Part shown: piece after piece, positions 1 through 6,092 of the stretch | Layout of the letters: each line of letters begins with the position of its first letter | Numbering within the stretch: position 1 is the first letter of the stretch | Source of the DNA: CAXTTV01 sp964247295 | GTDB taxonomy: Bacteria; Chloroflexota; Ktedonobacteria; Ktedonobacterales; Ktedonobacteraceae | Length of the DNA stretch: 15,485 nt | Reading direction: 5' to 3' | Assembly: GCA_964247295.1 (NCBI GenBank) | Contig: CAXTTV010000117.1 | Coordinates: 1-15,485, forward strand | Position numbers and translations under genes: made by a program | Notes under the pieces: model-generated | The model's input: only the letters and a program-made list of their open reading frames with translations | What the model was told of the DNA's origin: nothing | Database searches by the model: none

Positions 1-1988
1 GCGTTATTCATCGAGATATCAAGCCCCAGAATATTTTATTCAGGCAGATGCCTGGTGGTAGTGAGCAGTTACTGCTAAGTGATTTTGGATTGGCAGTAGA
101 AGCAAACGCCTCGCACCACACCTTTACTCAGGGTGGCACCTTCTTATATATGGCCCCAGAACAATTTACACAAAAGGCCAGTAAAGCCAGTGATATTTTC
201 GCGTTAGGAGTTGTGCTCTATCGTATTTGTACAGGGCGCTTGCCATTTCGGAGATCGCTTCAAGATTTTCAAGTATATAAGCTGCCGATCCCGCCCTCGC
301 GAGTTAATTCAGCAATTCCGAAAGCCTTAGATGATATTTTATTCAAAGCGATGGCGCAAAAAGAAGATGAGCGGTACGACAACGTTCAAAGTTTGTTACT
401 GGCCGTTCGTTGGGCCTGTGCTCAACCGGGAGTCTCAAAAGAAGACAGGTCGAAAGTTGGAGGTAGTACACGTTTGCTTCCAACAGGTCGGCAGATCATA
501 GAGGAATATAAACCGGGCTTTAGTTATTCGGCCAGTACACCAGTGAGTGGGCTCTCTAATCCTCAGGTGGAGAGGGTATCGAGGCCGGATGAGGAATTCA
601 ACAAAGAGGAAGCTGTTATTCAGCGTAATCGACAGGAAGTAATTGATGTCGAGGCTTACAATAGCAATCCTGGATACATCAGCAGTCCGGGAAGAAATAG
701 GCAGCCGGGTGTACCTTCCAGATCTTTACCAGGTGCCAATTACGTGATTCCCAACAGCCTGCCTGTGACACCAGGTAGTCCAGAGAGTTGGAGAACTATA
801 GAGGGTGTAGGAAATGTACCGGGGAAGGCGCGGCAATCAAAAGTTCTCCTTTTTAGCAGTATTGGACTGGCCTCGTTAGTCATAATTGGTTTATTTATTT
901 ATATGGTGACCTCATTTGCTAAAGAGACGTTGTTATCAGGAATGAGCCCTGTTCTAGTATTAACGATAAGCCCATCCGAGATCAAGCCTCAGAAGAATTA
1001 CACTGTAAATCTCACAGGTCATCCTGGGCCGCAAGAGGTGCAATCGCGTATACTAGAGTATGTGCAGCCGGAGCAGAGCCAGATCATCAACTCTACCGGT
1101 ACAAAGCAAGTTGCTGGAACGCAGGCAACGGGGAAGCTCACCATCTTTAATTCAAATTTAGGAGCCCAAAATCTCGCGGCTGGAACCACCATTAGCGCGG
1201 GGAACGTACAATTCACAACGGATACAGCAGTGGCAGTACCGGGGGCTAACCTGCTCGCGCGAGGGCAAGTGACAGTCGTAGTGCATGCAGCAACGGCAGG
1301 GATAGCTGGAAACATCCCGGCCCTGACAATAGATGGACCCTGTTGCGGGACCGGATTAGCAGCCAGAAATACAGACGCCTTTACCAGTGGTATAGACCCC
1401 ATGACCATAACAATTGTCTCACAGGATGACATTGACACAGCTGTAGCGGGATTAAAAAGGAGCCTGATAGATGCTGGCATCAGCGGGACGCAGCAGCAGA
1501 AAGCTCCGAGCGAAGATCTAGTTGCGCCGCCTACTTGTACGCCACAGACGCAGATGGATCGTCAAGTGGGGGATGAAAGTAAAGTGTTTAAAATCAGCAT
1601 GAAGCTGGAGTGTAGGGCCCTGGCGTACAATAGAAAGCAGGTCCAAAAGATTCTCGCTACCATGTATCAGCAGAACATAGCGACCGAGCAATACGATCCA
1701 AACTATCATTTAGAAGGGGACCTGCGCATCTCTCAAGTGGTAGGGACAATCACAGATATCCAGGCTGGTACGGGTAATCTGCGTCTAGGAGTGAATGGAA
1801 AACTTCATTATACTTTTAGTGAAGCGCGCAAAAAAGAGCTTTATCAACAGATCCAGGGGATGCCATTAGATAAAGCTTTAAGGGTATTACAAAACCAGCG
1901 TGGCATTGTCAAAGTCAGTGCCAGTAACCAGATGAGCATTGTACCCATGGATCAGGGGAGGGTTCGATTCAAAATCGTTGGTGAGTAG
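1..1988 (+). CDS. Transmembrane Ser/Thr protein kinase with baseplate-J-like ectodomain (5' partial)
   Basis: The gene is open from the window edge (reading frame from base 3) to TAG at 1986-1988; the true start lies upstream. The first visible residues are the kinase catalytic loop VIHRDIKPQN, so the ATP-binding lobe is missing only because of the window edge. Then come SDFG (about 75-110), an activation segment ending MAPEQF, and the C-lobe with SDIFALGVVLY and a CTGRLPF motif. A Ser/Pro-rich linker of about 140 residues leads to a basic patch and one membrane helix (about 840-920), followed by about 350 extracytoplasmic residues. Their core (LTIFN, then GT-x-x-SAG, AGN-IPA) resembles the phage baseplate J/gp47 family. 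The ectodomain has exactly four Cys: an adjacent pair and two singles. Expected role: phosphorylation of cytoplasmic proteins in response to an envelope signal; ligand unknown. It is closest to the next gene, suggesting tandem duplication. The kinase call is secure; the ectodomain call rests on motif resemblance. Confidence 0.9.
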   Translation, partial: VIHRDIKPQNILFRQMPGGSEQLLLSDFGLAVEANASHHTFTQGGTFLYMAPEQFTQKASKASDIFALGVVLYRICTGRLPFRRSLQDFQVYKLPIPPSRVNSAIPKALDDILFKAMAQKEDERYDNVQSLLLAVRWACAQPGVSKEDRSKVGGSTRLLPTGRQIIEEYKPGFSYSASTPVSGLSNPQVERVSRPDEEFNKEEAVIQRNRQEVIDVEAYNSNPGYISSPGRNRQPGVPSRSLPGANYVIPNSLPVTPGSPESWRTIEGVGNVPGKARQSKVLLFSSIGLASLVIIGLFIYMVTSFAKETLLSGMSPVLVLTISPSEIKPQKNYTVNLTGHPGPQEVQSRILEYVQPEQSQIINSTGTKQVAGTQATGKLTIFNSNLGAQNLAAGTTISAGNVQFTTDTAVAVPGANLLARGQVTVVVHAATAGIAGNIPALTIDGPCCGTGLAARNTDAFTSGIDPMTITIVSQDDIDTAVAGLKRSLIDAGISGTQQQKAPSEDLVAPPTCTPQTQMDRQVGDESKVFKISMKLECRALAYNRKQVQKILATMYQQNIATEQYDPNYHLEGDLRISQVVGTITDIQAGTGNLRLGVNGKLHYTFSEARKKELYQQIQGMPLDKALRVLQNQRGIVKVSASNQMSIVPMDQGRVRFKIVGE

Positions 1989-2047
1989 AGCCCCTCTTTT
2001 TCTGACATACAACTAAAAATCCAAATGGATTACATACAAACTTGTCG

Positions 2048-2053
2048 TATAAT
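2048..2053 (+). promoter_or_regulatory. Candidate -10 box for the second kinase gene
   Basis: A perfect TATAAT lies 24 bp before the ATG at 2077, in the 88-bp gap after the first kinase gene. No good -35 hexamer sits at the usual 16-18 bp distance, so this is a tentative promoter. The gene could also be read through from upstream, since no strong terminator is visible in the gap. Confidence 0.35.
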
Positions 2054-2076
2054 ACGTTGGCAAGAAAGAATCATAT

Positions 2077-4491
2077 ATGATGCTAACACGTTATGGTTTT
2101 CCCATTGAGCGTCTAGGTGATCGTTATCAGCTACGGAGTATGCTAGGCTCGGGAGGGATGGCCGATGTCTATCTGGCGTGGGATAAGCAGAAGGAACGCG
2201 AGGTAGCGATCAAAGTCATCAAAACTGATGAGCTTAGTCAGAGCATGCTTAACTACTTTACCTTTGAGTCAGCTCAAATTACACGTCTTCAGCACCCACA
2301 TATTGTGCAAACTCTCGCGCCCGTGCAGCTAGAGCTGCTTGATCCTGGTCGTAGCTTGATCGTACCATATACCGTGATGGAGTATATAAACGGTGGAGAT
2401 CTTCAGAAGCGGTTGCAACCGGGGAAGCCGTATCGGAGATTAAAGGACTGTGTTGCTCTTTTTGGGGAGTTGTGCGAGGCTGTCCAATATGCACATGAGC
2501 AAGGTATTATTCATCGTGATATTAAGCCGGAGAACATCTTGTTCCGTCAACAGGTGGGAACGGTTGAGCAGATTGTGGTAAGTGACTTTGGATCGGCATT
2601 GCCATTAAATACTACTGAGTATCGCATCGCGCATGCTGGTTCATTATTATATGTGGCTCCAGAGCAGTTCACAAGAGGGGCAAGTAAAGCCAGTGATTTA
2701 TTTGCTCTGGGTGTCGTATTTTATCGTCTCTGCTCGGGCCGAATGCCATTCAGGAAATCACTCCAGGATATGACCCTATATAAGCCCCCGATTCCAGTTT
2801 CACATGTGAACTCTGCTTTGCCTAAAGTTTTGGATGACGTGTTATTGAAAAGCCTGTCTCCAAAAGAAGAGCAGCGTTACGGGGATGTTCGGAGCCTATT
2901 GCTCGCTGTACACCGGGCGTGTGAGCAGGCAACTTCTTCCAATGAAGGAAGGAGTTGGAATGGGTTAGCCACGCGGGTGGAAGGAGGGGGAGGACTATTC
3001 TCAACGCATTATGAACCCATTCCAGATGATTTAACAGGAACTGCTTTTGGATACAGTAGTAGAGACTGGTCGAGTCCAGAGCATACCTGGTCCGCACCGC
3101 TCCCACCCATGACTGATCCAAGCCTGGGGGGAGGATATGGATTATCAAGAGAATCAGATGAGCTATACAGCACCAGCAATCCAAGGAAAAGAAACACCTC
3201 GGACATCCTCAACAGTAGAAAATTCGCAGCAAAGCTCGCCGTAGAGAGCAGTGAAATCCATTCTGTGCAGGGTCCGAAGAGCTTTACGTCTTTAGCGAAC
3301 AAAGATACCCAGAAAGCAGGGAAAACAAGAAAAAGGTCCCCATGGCTAATCATAGGCAGTAGCTTTTTGGTTCTTCTTTTTCTCGCCTTTTTCTTCATCT
3401 ATAGTCAGGTGAGTGGGATGATGGGGTTGCCGCTGTTGCCAGGAATGCATCCAGTTCTGGTCCTGACAATAGAACCGGCGGGTACAAATGCACCGGGAGA
3501 CTACACCATAGATATTGCCGGGGAGCAGTCGGAAACGCAGTTACTATCACATCTTTTAAGCTATACGCAACCGGAGCAGAGTCAGATTGTCGCTACCACT
3601 GGAAAAAAGCAGATAAATGGAGTCCAGGCTGTCGGAAGCCTGACAATTTTTAATGCAACGGCTGTCCCCCAAACGGTAGTTGCGGGAACCGTCTTAACCG
3701 CTGGAAACATTCAGATCGCGACTGACAACGACGTTACAGTCCCTGCCATCACTGCCACAATACAGGGTCAGGTAACAGTGAGTGCGCACGCCGTCCCTGT
3801 AGGGGTAGGTGGAAATATCCCAGCCGCATCGATAGACGGTGCATGTTGTAAAACAGGATTGACCGCTAAAAACTTTGACGCCTTTAATGGTGGAGTTGAT
3901 GCCGGGACTGTAGCAACAGTTTTACAGGCCGACATAGATGGTACCGCACAGATGCTGAACAAGAGTCTGATAGATGCGGGACAAAGTGGTGCGATGCAGC
4001 AGAAAGCTCCAGGCGAAGATCTCGTCACCTCGCCGGTCTGTACACCCGTAGTACGTAGTGATCACAACGTAGGAGATGAAGCCAGAAACGTCACCGTCAC
4101 CCTGAAGTTAAATTGTAGCGCCATGGCATATAATCGCAAGCAGTTGCAGCAGATCCTCACAAAATTATACCAGAAAGATATGACCAAGAAGCAGCCTGAC
4201 CCCAACTATCGTTTAACCAGCGATTTGCGTATCTCCAAGATCACCGGGAAGGTGATAGATTATCAGGCTGGGAAGGGTAGTCTGCATGTAGTTTTTGATG
4301 GAAAGGTGCGTTATACATTTAGTGAAGAGCGCAAAAAAGCCATGTATCAACAAATTAAAGGGCTGCCGTTGGATCAGGCGTTAAAGATATTGCAGAAGCA
4401 GCCAGGGGTAGCGAAAGTTAGCGCGGACAGACAGTTGGGCACCGTGCCAATAGTTATGGATCAAGTGCAATTTAAGATCTCCAACGAGTAG
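2077..4491 (+). CDS. Transmembrane Ser/Thr protein kinase with baseplate-J-like ectodomain
   Basis: An 804-residue protein with a complete kinase domain (about residues 17-285). It has Gly loop GSGGMADV (24-31), VAIK lysine K46, helix-C Glu E64, HRDIKPEN (catalytic D148), DFG (170-172) and APE (194-196). All catalytic residues are present, so it should be active. A Gly/Ser/Pro-rich linker (about 290-415) precedes basic KTRKR and one membrane helix (about 423-443), giving a kinase-in, C-terminus-out topology. The ectodomain (about 455-804) carries the baseplate-J-like core and four Cys (590, 591, 655, 680). The ATG at 2077 is chosen because the following residues align with the start of the 6093 paralogue (both have RYG, then ERLG-x-RY); the ribosome site is weak (AAGAAAG). 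It follows its closest relative by 88 bp and is closed by a strong terminator. It probably acts as a sensor kinase; signal and substrates are unknown. Confidence 0.93.
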   Translation: MMLTRYGFPIERLGDRYQLRSMLGSGGMADVYLAWDKQKEREVAIKVIKTDELSQSMLNYFTFESAQITRLQHPHIVQTLAPVQLELLDPGRSLIVPYTVMEYINGGDLQKRLQPGKPYRRLKDCVALFGELCEAVQYAHEQGIIHRDIKPENILFRQQVGTVEQIVVSDFGSALPLNTTEYRIAHAGSLLYVAPEQFTRGASKASDLFALGVVFYRLCSGRMPFRKSLQDMTLYKPPIPVSHVNSALPKVLDDVLLKSLSPKEEQRYGDVRSLLLAVHRACEQATSSNEGRSWNGLATRVEGGGGLFSTHYEPIPDDLTGTAFGYSSRDWSSPEHTWSAPLPPMTDPSLGGGYGLSRESDELYSTSNPRKRNTSDILNSRKFAAKLAVESSEIHSVQGPKSFTSLANKDTQKAGKTRKRSPWLIIGSSFLVLLFLAFFFIYSQVSGMMGLPLLPGMHPVLVLTIEPAGTNAPGDYTIDIAGEQSETQLLSHLLSYTQPEQSQIVATTGKKQINGVQAVGSLTIFNATAVPQTVVAGTVLTAGNIQIATDNDVTVPAITATIQGQVTVSAHAVPVGVGGNIPAASIDGACCKTGLTAKNFDAFNGGVDAGTVATVLQADIDGTAQMLNKSLIDAGQSGAMQQKAPGEDLVTSPVCTPVVRSDHNVGDEARNVTVTLKLNCSAMAYNRKQLQQILTKLYQKDMTKKQPDPNYRLTSDLRISKITGKVIDYQAGKGSLHVVFDGKVRYTFSEERKKAMYQQIKGLPLDQALKILQKQPGVAKVSADRQLGTVPIVMDQVQFKISNE

Positions 4492-4506
4492 CTAAAAGAG
4501 TGGAAA

Positions 4507-4518
4507 GCCTGATCAGGC
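4507..4518. repeat. 12-bp perfect palindrome after the kinase pair
   Basis: GCCTGATCAGGC is a perfect 12-bp palindrome starting 16 bp after the stop codon of the second kinase gene. An 8-bp palindrome ATAGCTAT (4523-4530) and a run of seven T (4535-4541) follow. It may be a protein-binding site or part of the transcript end. It is too short and loop-free to be a good terminator itself. Confidence 0.35.
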
Positions 4519-4540
4519 CGGTATAGCTATCGCGTTTTTT

Positions 4541-4589
4541 TACCTCTGTTACCATTTTCGTGGGTTGACAGAGGTATCTTTTTATTTTA
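4541..4589 (+). terminator. Rho-independent terminator of the upstream kinase gene
   Basis: TACCTCTGT (4541-4549) pairs perfectly with ACAGAGGTA (4568-4576) as a 9-bp stem. CCA/TGG can pair inside the loop. A T-rich tail (TCTTTTTATTTT) follows directly. The T-rich side favours termination of + strand transcription, closing the kinase gene before the padR operon. Confidence 0.75.
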
Positions 4590-4593
4590 CTAT
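4565..4593 (+). promoter_or_regulatory. Candidate sigma-70-type promoter of the padR operon
   Basis: A perfect TTGACA -35 (4565-4570) and TACTAT -10 (4588-4593) are separated by 17 bp. The -10 ends 47 bp before the padR ATG. The -35 lies inside the loop and 3' arm of the upstream terminator hairpin, so the two elements share DNA. Confidence 0.6.
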
Positions 4594-4614
4594 ATCCATG
4601 ATGAATATATGTAA
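4587..4614. promoter_or_regulatory. Possible PadR operator (imperfect inverted repeat)
   Basis: TTACTATAT (4587-4595) and ATATATGTAA (4605-4614) form an inverted repeat with one inserted base. It overlaps the candidate -10 and the start region of padR. PadR proteins commonly bind AT-rich inverted repeats at their own promoters. Autoregulation here is inferred from position only. Confidence 0.3.
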
Positions 4615-4640
4615 CGTGAATAGAGAAGGGAAGGGATTCC

Positions 4641-5018
4641 ATGGCATTTGAAGCTTCTAATATTGAGCAATTACTGCCGTTAACGCCGGCAGGGTTCCAA
4701 ATTTTACTGGCGCTTAGTGGAGGAGATCTGCATGGGTACGCAATTATGCAGGAGGTGATGCAAGTTACAGATAACCGGGTGCGTCTGGGCCCAGGGACAT
4801 TGTATCGTTCGATTAAAAAGTTACTTATAGATGGCTTGATTGAGGAACTAGATGAGCGACCTGATCCCGCATTGGATGATGAGCGCCGCCGCTATTATCG
4901 GTTGACGGCCTTTGGATTGAGTGTGTTAGGAGCGGAGGCGCGTCGGTTAGAGAAGCTGGTGAGGCAGGCGCGTTCGCGCCTTCTATTGCCCGACGCATTG
5001 GAAGGAGGGATTGGGTGA
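4641..5018 (+). CDS. PadR-family transcriptional regulator
   Basis: A 125-residue winged-helix protein of typical short PadR type. The N-terminal helix is LTPAGFQILLAL, followed by HGYAIMQEV and the recognition-region signature GPGTLYRSIKKL. The wing contains DDERRRYYRLT, and a C-terminal helix probably makes the dimer interface. PadR proteins repress transcription and often respond to small molecules or control an adjacent transporter or envelope gene. The ATG at 4641 is supported by GAAGGGAAGGGA just upstream. The gene has its own candidate promoter with a possible operator, and is translationally coupled to the next gene by a 4-bp overlap. The family call is very safe; the target is presumably its own operon. 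Confidence 0.93.
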   Translation: MAFEASNIEQLLPLTPAGFQILLALSGGDLHGYAIMQEVMQVTDNRVRLGPGTLYRSIKKLLIDGLIEELDERPDPALDDERRRYYRLTAFGLSVLGAEARRLEKLVRQARSRLLLPDALEGGIG

Positions 5019-5602
5019 AATGCTCCTTAGAACGCTGGTTGAAGTTATCGGTAGGGTGCTACAGATGGCTCCTGCTGATGTATCCTGCTGATTTTCGTCG
5101 GACGTATGGAACTGGAATGGTACAGGTATTTCGAGATACCTGTCGGGCCAGTTGGCGAGATCGTGGTGAGATAGGGCTGATTAGTTGCTGGCTTCAAAAT
5201 TTTGTTGATCTGTTTTTAAACGCCGTAGTAGAAAGGTGGGTGACCCTGATGAGAACAACCTCTATACGCCTGACATACCTGATAGCGTTGGTGCTGAGCC
5301 TGATTCTTGGATACCTGGATCATCGAGCGACCGAAGTACAGGGATCAGTCATAATTCTCCTGGTGCTGTGTTTCCTCTCAAGCTTTTTCTTTCCACGTGG
5401 TGGATGGACGCGGGCGATAATAATCGGAATGGGGATACCATTAGTGAGTTGGATTTACATTGTGGTTGGGCAGCCGGGACCCGCAAGTGGATTGCCTTTC
5501 CACCTGGATACCTTATTGGCATTGGTTCCGGCAATGATTGGAGCTGGTTGTGGGTCAGGGATGCGTAAAGTAGTGGAGGGAGTGCGGCAAAAACCGGCCT
5601 GA
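5015..5602 (+). CDS. PadR-associated multi-pass membrane protein
   Basis: A 195-residue protein starting with GTG at 5015, overlapping the padR stop as GTGA, with a near-ideal ribosome site AAGGAGG (5002-5008) 6 bp upstream. The N-terminal third (about 15-75) holds the pattern LLLMYPADFRRTYG followed by a VFRD motif, seen in the prefix domain of membrane proteins and ABC permeases encoded next to PadR regulators. Four hydrophobic segments follow (about 84-102, 110-126, 133-151, 165-182), so the C-terminal half is a four-helix membrane domain. No catalytic motif is visible and no ABC ATPase is adjacent, so this is not called a transporter. It is probably controlled by the upstream PadR. Biochemical function is unknown. 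Confidence 0.85.
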   Translation: MKCSLERWLKLSVGCYRWLLLMYPADFRRTYGTGMVQVFRDTCRASWRDRGEIGLISCWLQNFVDLFLNAVVERWVTLMRTTSIRLTYLIALVLSLILGYLDHRATEVQGSVIILLVLCFLSSFFFPRGGWTRAIIIGMGIPLVSWIYIVVGQPGPASGLPFHLDTLLALVPAMIGAGCGSGMRKVVEGVRQKPA

Positions 5603-6092
5603 ATTTGCAGGTCACTTGTGGAAATGTGCAGAGATTTGTGATGGAATGGGGTAGGTTCAGCCATGTGGGTTCCATTGGCACGGGGCCACACGTGACCCGA
5701 TCTACGGACAATGGTTAGATGGGAGAACCCTGTTCCTTTCATTTCCCCCAGAGTTGTAAGCGGCCTCCCTACAAGGCTCGAACGTTTCTTTAGGAATAAT
5801 TAATACAGGCTGTTTTGTCCCCTCCTTTGTCTCCGATTTTCTAGTCTTCTTCGTTTATTTTGTTGAGGTACTTGTTTTTATTGCCATTTAGTCATACGCC
5901 GTACTCATAAAATGCTATCTTCTTATATCTGTTCTATACTTTGGTAGCATTGATTTTGCGTTTTTTGTGTGAAATAATTGAAAAGGAATAGATCTGGATA
6001 ATGTATTGCGTACAGCGATTTTGTGAGGCGAGCCATTGCTTATTGCCTTTTCCGGTTTCCGCAATTAGGATATATATGAGAGGAGCTGCATC
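5603..6092. other. 490-bp intergenic region without a supported gene
   Basis: The first 95 bp hold a nested inverted repeat (5610-5697, listed separately). From about 5790 to 5990 the sequence is AT-rich, with long pyrimidine runs on the + strand and isolated -10-like hexamers (TAAAAT 5908-5913, TATACT 5935-5940) that lack good -35 partners. The promoter of the kinase at 6093 is presumably here but cannot be fixed. The ribosome site GAGAGGAGC (6078-6086) sits 6-7 bp before the ATG. No open frame on either strand has recognisable content. Confidence 0.6.
5610..5697 (+). other. 88-nt nested inverted repeat, possible structured RNA or 3' processing element
   Basis: Three co-linear stems can form. 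The outer one pairs 5610-5621 with 5686-5697 (11 of 12 positions), the middle one GTGC 5626-5629 with GCAC 5678-5681, and the inner one ATGGAA 5641-5646 with TTCCAT 5670-5675. A 4-by-4 internal loop lies between the outer and middle stems. It begins eight bases after the stop codon of the membrane protein gene. No T run follows, so it is not a standard terminator. It might stabilise the mRNA end, be a small RNA, or be a miniature repeat. Confidence 0.4.

Noticed and set aside
1987..2001. AGAG/CTCT hairpin followed by T residues after the first kinase
   Set aside because: The stem is only four base pairs with a 3-nt loop and overlaps the stop codon; too weak to call a terminator.
5603..6092. 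A known riboswitch or tRNA in the gap before the 6093 kinase
   Set aside because: No cloverleaf or familiar aptamer consensus could be recognised; only the nested inverted repeat at 5610-5697 stands out.
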